From: Actinomycetospora lemnae
GTDB taxonomy: Bacteria > Actinomycetota > Actinomycetes > Mycobacteriales > Pseudonocardiaceae
Assembly: GCF_028737315.1 (NCBI RefSeq)
Contig: NZ_JAQZAO010000004.1
Location: 186,001-250,000, forward strand
Direction: 5' to 3'
Length of the DNA stretch: 64,000 nt
Position 1 is the stretch's first letter. Every line of letters begins with the position of its first letter. The position numbers and the translations under genes were made by a program. Of this stretch, positions 27,771 through 35,817 are shown piece after piece. A model generated the notes under the pieces. That model was not told the origin of the DNA, did not search any database, and was given only the letters and a program-made list of their open reading frames with translations.

Positions 27771-28316
27771 GTGGTCACGATGCGCGTCGCGCGCCTCGTC
27801 GTGCACCGGATGACGCGGGAGCCGCTCGCGCTGCTCGTCGAGGCGGGCGCCGACCGGTGCCTCGTCGTCTCGGTGCGCGGGCCCCAGGCCGAGATCATCG
27901 ACCGCGGCCCGCGCCCACCGGAGCCGTCCGACGACGACCGGCTCACCCAGGACCTCCTCGGCGAGCTGGCCCTGCTCGTGGGCCGGCGGCTCGACCACGG
28001 CGCCATCGTCGACCTCGTCGACGACCGGTTCCGGGCCGAGCTCGTGCTCGACGACGGGTCGCGCCTCCCGGCCCGGCCGAGCGACGTGCTCGCGGTCGCG
28101 GTGCGCGAGGCGCTGCCGATCGAGGTCGCCGACGCGGTGCTCGACGCGGTCGGCCAGTCGTTCAGCGAGCTCGGCGGAGACAGGAAGGAGCCCGCGCGCG
28201 AGGCCGCCGAGCAGGTGGTCGAGATGCGGGCGTTCCTCGAGCAGGCCACGGCCCAGGACTTCGGCCGCCCGCCCGACGGCGGCGAGGGCCGTGAGCAGGG
28301 TCGGGAGTCCGGCTGA
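27771..28316 (+). CDS. Bifunctional-nuclease-domain (BFN, DUF151) protein
   Basis: A 181-residue protein starting at GTG 27771, 2 nt after the previous stop; an ATG at 27780 is an alternative. Residues ~12-125 form a BFN (DUF151) domain, with PLALLVEAGADRCLVVSV and a DLVDDRFRAELVL strand pair, followed by PSDVLAVAVREALPIEV, the usual end of the domain. BFN proteins were first described as dual DNase/RNase enzymes in plants, and bacterial members are widespread. A role in the monooxygenase operon is unexplained. A hairpin follows the stop directly. Confidence 0.85.
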   Translation: MVTMRVARLVVHRMTREPLALLVEAGADRCLVVSVRGPQAEIIDRGPRPPEPSDDDRLTQDLLGELALLVGRRLDHGAIVDLVDDRFRAELVLDDGSRLPARPSDVLAVAVREALPIEVADAVLDAVGQSFSELGGDRKEPAREAAEQVVEMRAFLEQATAQDFGRPPDGGEGREQGRESG

Positions 28317-28339
28317 GGTCGGGCCGAAGGCCCTGACCT
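28316..28339 (+). terminator. Hairpin at the end of the monooxygenase operon
   Basis: AGGTCGGGCC and GGCCCTGACCT form a 10-bp stem with one bulged base around a GAA loop, starting at the last base of the BFN stop codon. It probably ends the operon before the activator gene. Confidence 0.7.
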
Positions 28340-28460
28340 GCGGTGTCGCCGGTCGTTCGTCTCGATCCGAGACACGCGAAGGCCCCTGCGGAGCCCGTTC
28401 GGGCCGTACGATGCCGTGTTGTCCATCACTTCGGCGTGGTGGTCGATGGCGAGGTGGCCC

Positions 28461-30323
28461 ATGGACGGACGCGCCCAGAGCGCCCTCGGTCGTGCGCGTG
28501 AGTACTTCGTCGACCGGGGCTCGGTGAGCGCCTCCGGCATCGTCCGGCCCGAGATCGTCGACTCCTGGGAGCGCTCGCGGCGCGCCGGGGTCGACGCGAC
28601 CCACCTCGACCTCCCCTACGAGCCCGACCTCGACTTCGACGGCAGCCTGGCCAACTGCGCGCGGCCGGTGCTCGACGACCTCGCCGAGCGCCTCTCGGGC
28701 ATGTCCGTGGCCGTGGTGCTCACCGACGCCGACGGGCGGGTGCTCGAGCGCCGGGTCGGCGAGGGCGAGCTCCAGCGCCGCCTCGACGCGATCTCGCTCG
28801 CGCCCGGCTTCAGCTACGCCGAGGAGTTCGCCGGCACCAACGGGGTCGGCACCTCGCTCGAGGGCGCGATCCCGGCCCTGGTCGTCGGCGCCGAGCACTT
28901 CAGCGAGCGCCTGCAGGCCTTCGCGTGCGCGGGTGCGCCGGTGCGCGGCCCGGATGGCGCGCTCGCCGGCATCCTCGACGTCACCTGCCTGCGCTCCGAG
29001 GCCAACGACCTCATGCGCTTCCTCGCCCAGCAGGCCGCCACGGACATCGAGGACGTGCTGCGCGAGCGGGGCGGGGTCGGCATCCGCCGGGTCATGGCGG
29101 CGTTCCGCGCCACGTGCGCCCGCACCCGCGGGCCGGTGCTCGCGCTCACCGACGACCTCGTCATGGCCAACCGCGCCGCCCGCGCGCTCTCCCCGCTCGA
29201 CCAGGACCGGGTGACGATGCGGGCGCTCGAGCTGGGCGAGACCGCGCGCCCGCACCAGGACCGGGTGCTCCTCGCCGACGGGCCGGCGCGCCTCATGATC
29301 ACCCCGGTGCCCGCCGAGCGGCCGGTCGGCGTCGTCGTCGAGGTGGTGCCGAGCCGCAGCAGCCTGCGCCTCGCCGGACGCGAGGACGCGCCGCCGGAAC
29401 GGCCCGACATGCCCGCCCCGCCGGGCCCCGCGTTGCCGGGCCCGTCGTCGTCCGTGTCGACGTGGGCGCCGCCCGCGCCGGCCGCGGACCGCCCGCTGCC
29501 CGGCCTGCCCGGCGACTCGCGGCCGTGGCGATCGGTCGCCGCCGCGCTGCGCACGGCGGCGGCCGCGGCGCGCAGCACCGTCGTCCTCGGCGAGCCGGGC
29601 ACGGGCAAGACCGCCGCGGTGCGCGCCGTGCACGGCGAGACCCGTTCCTGTGCGCGGTGGGTCGCGGTCGACGGCACCGACCCGGAGGCCGCGGTCACGC
29701 TCGCCGGGTACGCGGCGGAGGCGTCGACGGACGGGGCGGGACCGGTCACGGTGGTCGTGCGGCACACCGAGGCGCTCGACGAGGCCGGCGCGGGGGCGCT
29801 GACGGCGCTGCTCGGCGAGGTCCCCTCGACGTGGTGGGTGGTCGGGCTGATCACCGCGGAGCGCGCGCCCGAGGAGGGTCCGGTCAGCGGTGTGCTGGCG
29901 GGGTTCGCGACGTCAGTGCTGGTCGAGCCGCTGCGCCGCCGGCCCGACGACGTGCCGGTGATCGCCGCCGCCCTGCTCGCCCGCCTCGCGCCGTCACGGC
30001 GCGCCCGGTGCACGCCGGAGACCGCGGCGCTGCTCACCGGCGCCCGCTGGCCCGGCAACGTCACCCAGCTCAGCGGCGTGCTGCGCCGTGCGCTCGCCGC
30101 GCGCCCGGCCGGGGACATCGAGCCCGGCGACCTGCCCGCGGACTTCGCGAGCGGCACCCGCCGGCGTCTCACCCCGCTCGAGTCCGCCGAGCGCGACCTC
30201 ATCGTGTCCGCGCTGGTCGAGGCGAACGGCAACCGCAAGCAGGCCGCGGCGGCGCTCGGGATCGGGCGGGCGACTCTGTACCGGCGGCTGCGGGCGTTCG
30301 GGATCAGCGACGTGGGCCGCTGA
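28461..30323 (+). CDS. AcoR/MimR-like activator with GAF, degenerate AAA+ and Fis-type HTH domains
   Basis: A 620-residue regulator starting at ATG 28461 behind GAGGTGG. Residues ~60-215 are a GAF-like sensor (FSYAEEFAGTNGVGTSLEG is typical of AcoR-type activators). The ~360-510 region is an AAA+-like domain with Walker A GEPGTGKT, and the C-terminus is a Fis-type HTH (NRKQAAAALGIGRATLYRRL). The sigma-54 contact motif GAFTGA is absent and Walker B is degenerate (VVVRHTEAL), consistent with Actinobacteria lacking sigma-54. Related activators (MimR, PrmR) switch on mim/prm operons in response to substrate. It lies just downstream of the operon, on the same strand. Confidence 0.9.
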   Translation: MDGRAQSALGRAREYFVDRGSVSASGIVRPEIVDSWERSRRAGVDATHLDLPYEPDLDFDGSLANCARPVLDDLAERLSGMSVAVVLTDADGRVLERRVGEGELQRRLDAISLAPGFSYAEEFAGTNGVGTSLEGAIPALVVGAEHFSERLQAFACAGAPVRGPDGALAGILDVTCLRSEANDLMRFLAQQAATDIEDVLRERGGVGIRRVMAAFRATCARTRGPVLALTDDLVMANRAARALSPLDQDRVTMRALELGETARPHQDRVLLADGPARLMITPVPAERPVGVVVEVVPSRSSLRLAGREDAPPERPDMPAPPGPALPGPSSSVSTWAPPAPAADRPLPGLPGDSRPWRSVAAALRTAAAAARSTVVLGEPGTGKTAAVRAVHGETRSCARWVAVDGTDPEAAVTLAGYAAEASTDGAGPVTVVVRHTEALDEAGAGALTALLGEVPSTWWVVGLITAERAPEEGPVSGVLAGFATSVLVEPLRRRPDDVPVIAAALLARLAPSRRARCTPETAALLTGARWPGNVTQLSGVLRRALAARPAGDIEPGDLPADFASGTRRRLTPLESAERDLIVSALVEANGNRKQAAAALGIGRATLYRRLRAFGISDVGR

Positions 30324-31209
30324 CCAGCGGCTCGCTGTGGACCGGGCGCACCGGGGCCGCGGGCTCCAACGGCAGGGCGGGCACCGGGCGTGCCCCGACC
30401 TCGCCGGCCCACTGCGCGCTCGCGTGCCGGGCCACCGCGCGCACCGCGTCGACCAGCTCGTCCTCGTCGAGCGCCAGCCGGCGCGCCGAACAGGACAGCC
30501 CGAGCGCCACCGTCACCGCGCCGGACGGCGAGACGACCGGGGCGGCGATGGTGGCGAAGCCCTCGGCGAACTCCTCGCGGTCGAGCGCGACCCCTTCCTG
30601 GCGCACGGCGTCGAGCTCGGCCCGCAGCGCGGCGAGGTCGGTGACGGTCGCCGGGGTGAGCGCGAGCGGCTGCCCCTCCTCGTCGACGACCTCGCGGTAC
30701 GCCGCCGAGGTCGCGAGCAGCACCTTGGTCATGGCGAGCGCGTGGGCGTGGGCCGGCGGCACGTGGTCGCCGAGGCCCGGGTGCTTGGCGAGGCCCTGGT
30801 GGCCGCGCGAGTCGGTGACCGAGGCGACCACGGTGCCCGTGCGGCGCACGAGGTAGGAGCGCTGGCGGGTGCGCCGGTAGAGCTCGGTGGTGGCCTCGGC
30901 GAGCACGGCGCCGGGGTCCGGGTCACCGGGGACGGGGCTGGGCGCCTCGGCGCTCGTACCCCAGTGGCCCCAGGGCGGCGCGTCGGAGAGCCGGCAGCGG
31001 CCGGACGCCGTGCGTTCGGCGTATCCGGCCTCGCACAAGGTGTTGATCATGTATCGGGCGGTCGCAGCGCTCTTGCCGAGCTCCTTGGCGAGGTCCGCGG
31101 CGCACAGGCCCTCGGGGTGGTCCCCGAGCAGGCGCAGCGCGCGCAGGACCGTCGCCGCGGTCTTCAGCGACCGCGACCCACCGCCCCCGGGCACCACGTC
31201 GTCGTCCAC
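30304..31209 (-). CDS. IclR-family transcriptional regulator (second paralogue)
   Basis: A 301-residue IclR protein, clearly paralogous to the one at 16156. It shares RSLKTAA, LGKSAATARYMINTLCEAGY, a DAPPWG linker, YRRTRQRSYL and the DREEFAEGF effector loop. I place the start at GTG 31209, giving an N-terminus comparable in length to the first paralogue; the frame is open to an ATG at 31281. Its last 20 nt overlap the convergent activator gene. Two such paralogues flanking one operon suggest opposing or ligand-specific control of the monooxygenase genes, which is an inference. Confidence 0.85.
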   Translation of the reverse strand: MDDDVVPGGGGSRSLKTAATVLRALRLLGDHPEGLCAADLAKELGKSAATARYMINTLCEAGYAERTASGRCRLSDAPPWGHWGTSAEAPSPVPGDPDPGAVLAEATTELYRRTRQRSYLVRRTGTVVASVTDSRGHQGLAKHPGLGDHVPPAHAHALAMTKVLLATSAAYREVVDEEGQPLALTPATVTDLAALRAELDAVRQEGVALDREEFAEGFATIAAPVVSPSGAVTVALGLSCSARRLALDEDELVDAVRAVARHASAQWAGEVGARPVPALPLEPAAPVRPVHSEPLVSGPRR

Positions 31210-31281
31210 ACCGCTGACGGTAGGGCTCCCGCGACGTGACGCCTGTCTCAATGTGGGACGCCCAGCGAACGCCCCACCCAT

Positions 31282-31321
31282 GTGAGCGAACTCCCGACCT
31301 ATAGCTCGAAAGTCCGCTCAC
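31282..31321. terminator. 40-nt palindrome (repeat family 1, copy 2)
   Basis: It begins GTGAGCGAACTCCCGA and ends GCTCAC followed by GAG, with CTATAG in the centre. The stem is imperfect (three mismatches). It lies 8 nt beyond the YcaO stop and upstream of the leftward iclR gene, so it probably ends the YcaO operon. Confidence 0.8.
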
Positions 31322-31329
31322 GAGGGGCG

Positions 31330-32814
31330 TCAGCGCAGGTCGACGGGCTCGCCGGCCGCGGCGCGGGCGAGGGCGTGACGGGAGGGCTCGCGGTAGAGCG
31401 GGTAGAGCTCGCCGACCGTCCGGTCCACCGCCGCGCGGTCGAGCCACGCCGGGCCGCCCAGGCGCTCGCGGCCCTCGGCGGTCAGGGTGACGGGCTGCGC
31501 GCCCGGCCGGGGCGGGTCGCCGAGACCGACGAGGTCGCTGCCGCGGGCGAGCAGGCGCTCGACGCCCCGGGCCCCGATGCGCCCGTACGACATGGTCTCC
31601 ACCTCGAGCCCCGGCACGATGACCTTCGCGGTGACCGCCGACCCGGCGTCCGCGACCACCGTGAGCACGTCGAACCCGTCGAGACGGGCGAGCAGGTCGT
31701 CGAGCAGCGCGCCGGGCTCGGACAGGCCCGGGGTGTGCGGCAGGTCGGTGAACGCCACCCGCCCCCGGCGCGCGAGCACGGTGGGCTCGAGCAGGTCGCG
31801 CAGCTCGGCGGGCCCGCGCGCGATCCAGTCGGCCATCGCCTCGAACGCCCGGCGCTCCTGCGGCGGCACCGGGTGCGCGAGCTCGCGCTCCCAGTACCGG
31901 GCGTCGAACAGCGGCCCGACGGTGTCGAGATCGGCGTGGGCGACGAGCTTGCGCACCCGCGCGGAGCAGAACTCCAGCAGCGCCTTCTGCAGGGCCTCCT
32001 CGCGGTCCGGGTGCGCGGCCTCGCCGCACGCCGTGACCGAGATCGGGTGCGGGGCGTCGGCGGGGTCGGTGTCGTAGCCGACGACGTGCAGGTCGGTGAC
32101 GCCGAACGCCGTCGACGCGAGCTTCGGCACGACGGTGATGCCGACGTCGGCGAGGTGGTCGAGCAGCCGGCGGGTGTCGGGGTCGGTGACGCCGTCGGTG
32201 TCGATGACGATGCCGCGGTCCAGCGCCCGGAACGCGGTCGCGTTGCCGTCGCGCTGCAGCAGCTCGCCCAGGGCGTGCCCGACCGCGCGCTCGGCGGTGT
32301 CGCCGGCGCCGCAGCCGTTGGTGATGACCGTGATCAGCCGCTCCTCGGCGGGCTGCCAGTCGAGGTCGACGGGGTAGGCCGCCGCGAACTCGGCGGGGAC
32401 GAGCACCTCCTCGCCGGTGCGCCACCGCGTCGTCGGCAGCCACCAGCGCGCGGCGTCCGGGTCGTAGTCGGTGCCCGCGGGCAGGACGAGGGCGACCGGG
32501 TCGACGACCCGGTCGTCGCCGCGGGCGGCCCGCAGCTCGGTGAAGGAGCCGCGGACGGGCTCGAGCTCGCGCAGGCGCCGGGCCAGCAGCATCTCCTCGG
32601 CGAGCTCGGCGTGGGCCGCGACCCGGGCCCGCTCGGCGGACAGGCCGTAGCCGAACGCGCCGCTGCGCGGCCACTCGGCGGCCGGGTCGGCGTGGTCGGC
32701 GGCCACCACGGCGACGCCGGTCCGGTCGGCGGACGACAGCTCGACGTCGCCCACCTCGCCCGGGGGCAGCGCCGCGTCCAGCGCGGCGGTGACGTCGTCG
32801 TAGGACACCGTCAC
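31330..32814 (-). CDS. YcaO-domain protein
   Basis: A 494-residue protein. Its core ITNGCGAGDTAERAVGHALGELLQRDG corresponds to the YcaO signature (N-G-x-A-x-G, then a helix with E-x-x-x-R-D); a second conserved helix is EEALQKALLEFCSAR. YcaO proteins activate a peptide amide with ATP to make azoline rings, thioamides or amidines. Two ATP-site positions look altered: Q in LLQRD where E is usual, and S in EFCSAR where Q is usual. The C-terminus ends GEPVDLR without the Pro-rich tail of azoline synthetases. It is the last gene of a coupled six-gene operon, and I see no precursor-peptide gene nearby. Confidence 0.8.
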   Translation of the reverse strand: MTVSYDDVTAALDAALPPGEVGDVELSSADRTGVAVVAADHADPAAEWPRSGAFGYGLSAERARVAAHAELAEEMLLARRLRELEPVRGSFTELRAARGDDRVVDPVALVLPAGTDYDPDAARWWLPTTRWRTGEEVLVPAEFAAAYPVDLDWQPAEERLITVITNGCGAGDTAERAVGHALGELLQRDGNATAFRALDRGIVIDTDGVTDPDTRRLLDHLADVGITVVPKLASTAFGVTDLHVVGYDTDPADAPHPISVTACGEAAHPDREEALQKALLEFCSARVRKLVAHADLDTVGPLFDARYWERELAHPVPPQERRAFEAMADWIARGPAELRDLLEPTVLARRGRVAFTDLPHTPGLSEPGALLDDLLARLDGFDVLTVVADAGSAVTAKVIVPGLEVETMSYGRIGARGVERLLARGSDLVGLGDPPRPGAQPVTLTAEGRERLGGPAWLDRAAVDRTVGELYPLYREPSRHALARAAAGEPVDLR

Positions 32815-33641
32815 CGCAGCTCGTCCAGCGGGACCGGCCCGGCCACCGGCTGCGCGGAGAGCAGCCGGTCGTAGAGCGCGAGGACGGTCTTGGTGGAGAT
32901 GCCCGACGCGTACTCGAACGGCGTCGCGACGGCGTCGAAGTCGAGCCGCTCGATGACGGCGTAGGCGTCGCGGATCTCCTGGTGGGAGAGCGGGATCTGC
33001 GCGTGGTACGCCTTGTGCGCGCTCAGCCCGACCGGCGCGCCGTCGGCGTCGAAGCTCGCCTTGAGCATGTCACCGCAGAACAGGATGCCGCGCCGCTCGT
33101 CGTGCAGGACGTTGTGGCCGTCGAAGTGCCCGCCGGTGCGGTGGGCGACGAGGCCGGGGGCGAACTCGTGGCGGTCGTCGAGGGGCCAGGTGACGCGGAA
33201 GGCCTTGGTCCACTCCAGGTCGCGGACCCCGATCCCGAGCACCGGCGGGTCGAGCTCGTCCTGGAGCTGGAAGAGCGCGCCGTAGCCGTGGACGTGGCTC
33301 GCGCCGAGTGCCGCGAGCCCGCCGCGGCGACGGATCTCGGCGATGGCGGCGTCCGGGTAGAAGCCGGCGGCCTCCCAGCCGACGAGCCCGCGATCGGTCT
33401 CGATCACCCACCCGCAGGTGCCCAGCCCGACCTGCGGCTCGCACCAGAAGCCGGTGACGCCGGGCGTCACCTCCTCCCAGCGGGCCTCGCGACCCGCGGC
33501 GAGGTCGGCGAACGACCGGAACTCCCAACCGTCCTCGGGCAGGGCGTTGCGGACGTCGACGCACACCGGGCACTGCGGCGGCACGGCGAACCAGCGCTGC
33601 CAGTGCCCGCAGTTGGTGCAGGTCCAGGGGCTCAGGGGCAT
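32811..33641 (-). CDS. Metallo-beta-lactamase-fold protein with N-terminal zinc ribbon
   Basis: A 276-residue protein. Residues 8-27 hold a zinc ribbon (CTNC, then CPVC). The rest is an MBL fold: SHVHGYGALFQL is where H-x-H-x-D-H is expected, then HRTGGHFDGHNVL and ILFCGDML. The first metal motif is degenerate (H-x-H-G-Y-G), while later His and Asp residues remain, so it could bind one metal or have lost hydrolysis. The zinc ribbon suggests a protein or nucleic-acid contact. Its start overlaps the Gfo/Idh stop by 10 nt, and it overlaps the YcaO gene by GTGA. Confidence 0.85.
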   Translation of the reverse strand: MPLSPWTCTNCGHWQRWFAVPPQCPVCVDVRNALPEDGWEFRSFADLAAGREARWEEVTPGVTGFWCEPQVGLGTCGWVIETDRGLVGWEAAGFYPDAAIAEIRRRGGLAALGASHVHGYGALFQLQDELDPPVLGIGVRDLEWTKAFRVTWPLDDRHEFAPGLVAHRTGGHFDGHNVLHDERRGILFCGDMLKASFDADGAPVGLSAHKAYHAQIPLSHQEIRDAYAVIERLDFDAVATPFEYASGISTKTVLALYDRLLSAQPVAGPVPLDELR

Positions 33642-34642
33642 GCCGCCTCCATCAGCAGGGTGTGCAGGGCGAGGTCGCGCTCGAGCGGGTACGGCCAGGT
33701 GGCCTCCCCGCGGACGGCCGCGCCGAACGCGGCGAGCTGGCGGTCGAACGGGCCGGTGTCGGCGTCGAAGGGCACCGGGGCGGCCGCGCCCGTCGTCGCG
33801 TCGATGCGGGTGAGGGTGCCGCCGGCGTCCTGTCCGAGCGTGTTCTCCGCGACGAGCTGGGCGCGGGTGCCGACGACCTCGAGACGCCGCCGGGGCAGCG
33901 GGTCGGCCGTGGAGAAGCTGACGTGGTGCGACAGCAACGTGCCGCTCGCGGTGCGGCCGACGAGGACGGCGCTGTCATCGGCGGTGCGGTCGACGTAGTC
34001 GTGGACCCGGGTCGCGGTGAGGGCGACGAGGTCGACGACGTCCTCGCCGAGCAGGCGCCCGGTGAGGTCGATGCCGTGCGGGGCCAGGTCGATCATCGCG
34101 CCGCCGCCCGCGCGGGCGGGGTCCACGCGCCAGTTGTCCCGGCCCCCGATGGGCGTGGCCCAGTCCGGCGGCAGCCAGCACCCGTAGACGATGCGCACGG
34201 TGGTGACGACGCCGAGGTCGCCCGCCGCGACCATCCCGGCCATCACCTCGTGGGCCGGGTGGAAGCGCTGGTCGAAGGCGGTGCCGGCGAGCAGGCCGTC
34301 GGTCGCCGCGACGATCTCCTTCGCCGCCGGCACGTCGTGGGCCAGCGGCTTCTCGCACAGGACCGGGATCCCGGCGGCCGCGACGGCGGCGACGACCGGT
34401 GCGTGCGCGTGGTTCGGGGTCGCCACGTAGACCGCGTCGAGGCCGGGCGCGGCGAGGAGGTCGATGAGGTCGTCGAACGCCGGCGCTCCGCCGTCCACGG
34501 CCTCGAGCGCGGCCGGGTCGCGGTCGTGCACGCCGACGAGGTGCGCGGCGGGATCGGCGGCGATGGCGGGCAGGACGTGGTCGCGCGCCACCCAGCCGGC
34601 GCCGACGACACCCCAGCCACATCTCTCCCGGCCCGTGCTCAC
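33632..34642 (-). CDS. Gfo/Idh/MocA-family oxidoreductase
   Basis: A 336-residue NAD(P)-dependent oxidoreductase. The Rossmann motif is GVVGAGWVARDHVLP, followed by VYVATPNHAHA and CEKPLAHD, in which the Lys of E-K-P is the catalytic residue. Further on are GGAMIDLAPHGIDL and a long C-terminal sheet domain. Family members oxidise inositols and sugars at a ring hydroxyl (for example myo-inositol 2-dehydrogenase). Together with the inositol-phosphate synthase in the same operon this points to oxidation of an inositol or a related cyclitol, which is inferred. The start is GTG 34642, in a GTGA overlap. Confidence 0.9.
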   Translation of the reverse strand: MSTGRERCGWGVVGAGWVARDHVLPAIAADPAAHLVGVHDRDPAALEAVDGGAPAFDDLIDLLAAPGLDAVYVATPNHAHAPVVAAVAAAGIPVLCEKPLAHDVPAAKEIVAATDGLLAGTAFDQRFHPAHEVMAGMVAAGDLGVVTTVRIVYGCWLPPDWATPIGGRDNWRVDPARAGGGAMIDLAPHGIDLTGRLLGEDVVDLVALTATRVHDYVDRTADDSAVLVGRTASGTLLSHHVSFSTADPLPRRRLEVVGTRAQLVAENTLGQDAGGTLTRIDATTGAAAPVPFDADTGPFDRQLAAFGAAVRGEATWPYPLERDLALHTLLMEAACP

Positions 34643-35817
34643 CAGCGCCCCGGGAGGTCGACGACGAGCCGGCGCGCGCCGGCGTCGGCAGGCAGGGGGT
34701 CCGGCCACTGCTCGGGGAGGTAGGTCGCGGCGCGCGGGCCGTACTCGTGGCCCCAGACGTCGTTCGGCCAGCGCCGCTCGCCGTCGGCGTAGAGGGGGTT
34801 GGGTCGCAGGTCCGCGCCCGGCGGGGGATCGAGGAGCGCCGGGTCCGGGGGGACGGCGCCCCCGTCGCGGGCCAGCGCCACGGCCTCGGTGTCGCCGAGG
34901 TCCTGGGCGTCGGCGGCCCGCGGCAGGCGCCGCTCCAGGGTCGCCGAGGTCAGCTCCTCCTCGGCGTAGGTGCTGGCGCCGGGCAGCAGCGCCGCCCACG
35001 CCTCCGGCGGGCGCGGATGGCCGGGCTGACCGAGGTTGTGGCAGTGCGCGGCGACGACGGCACCGCCCTCGCCGGCGTGCTCCGCGGCCGTCGCGAGCAC
35101 CGCCGCCGGGTCCGCGAGGAAGTAGAGGACGTCGTGGACCGCGACGTAGGTGCCGGAGGTGCCGGAGGTGCCGGTCTCCGGCGCCACCGGCCAGGGGTAC
35201 GCCAGGTCCGCGCACACGAGCGCGACGTGCTCGGGCACGAGGAAGCGGCGCGCGAGCCAGAGCTTGGCGAACACGACGTCGACGCCGGTCAGGTCGCGCT
35301 CGCCGTGGTCGGCGAGGCGGCGCAGGAGGTGCCCGGCCCCGCAGGCGAGGTCGAGCACCGGGCGCCCGGCCGGCGGGTGGGCCGCCGTGAGCGCGAGGAC
35401 GGCGAGGCCCGAGGGGTCGTGGTCGCGGTGCAGGAAGTAGTCGCCGACCCGCCCGAGCCCCAGCCCCGCGACGGCCTCGCGCAGCGTGGTGGCCGCGAGC
35501 GTCGCGCGCAGCTGCTCGGCGGGCGGCGGGGGCTGGTCCCACCAGTCGTCGTTGTCGGCGAGCAGCACCGCCGCCGCGTCGTCCGGGCGGCCGTCGTCGA
35601 GCGCCGCGAGCGCGGTGTCGCGCACCTCCTCGCGACCCGCCCGCAGGTAGGGGATGCCCTCGAGCACCGGCCAGCGGGCCGTGCCGTCGTCGAGGCTGTG
35701 CGGGGTGTCGGGGCGCAGCGCGGCCCCGGTCGCGGGGCTGCGCAGGGTCGCAGCGAACGAGCTGTTCGCTGCTTCTACGCGCGCGAACTCCGCGTTCGCG
35801 GCGCTCGCCGCGCTCAC
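34639..35817 (-). CDS. SAM-dependent methyltransferase with Trm112-like N-terminus
   Basis: A 392-residue protein. Residues ~25-60 (LRSPATG, then WPVLEGIPYL) resemble a Trm112-type zinc domain, but the Cys pairs are replaced, so no zinc is expected. From residue ~150 is a class I methyltransferase with motif I VLDLACGAGHLLRRL and an acidic motif II (LTGVDVVFAKL). The substrate is unknown. Residues ~7-22 are encoded by a 47-nt palindromic repeat also found inside another gene of this window. The start GTG 35817 overlaps the preceding stop in GTGA. Confidence 0.85.
   Translation of the reverse strand: MSAASAANAEFARVEAANSSFAATLRSPATGAALRPDTPHSLDDGTARWPVLEGIPYLRAGREEVRDTALAALDDGRPDDAAAVLLADNDDWWDQPPPPAEQLRATLAATTLREAVAGLGLGRVGDYFLHRDHDPSGLAVLALTAAHPPAGRPVLDLACGAGHLLRRLADHGERDLTGVDVVFAKLWLARRFLVPEHVALVCADLAYPWPVAPETGTSGTSGTYVAVHDVLYFLADPAAVLATAAEHAGEGGAVVAAHCHNLGQPGHPRPPEAWAALLPGASTYAEEELTSATLERRLPRAADAQDLGDTEAVALARDGGAVPPDPALLDPPPGADLRPNPLYADGERRWPNDVWGHEYGPRAATYLPEQWPDPLPADAGARRLVVDLPGRW
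35753..35799. repeat. 47-nt palindromic element inside the methyltransferase gene (family 2, copy 1)
   Basis: Bounded by GCGAAC and GTTCGC, with internal TCGCTGCTTCTA and GAACTCC. It has the same length as the element at 60097 and matches it at 37 of 47 positions. It encodes residues ~7-22 of the methyltransferase without breaking the frame. Confidence 0.8.

Noticed and set aside
35152-35175. Tandem GTGCCGGAG units
   Set aside because: In-frame coding repeat (Gly-Thr-Ser type) within the methyltransferase gene; no sign of a mobile element.
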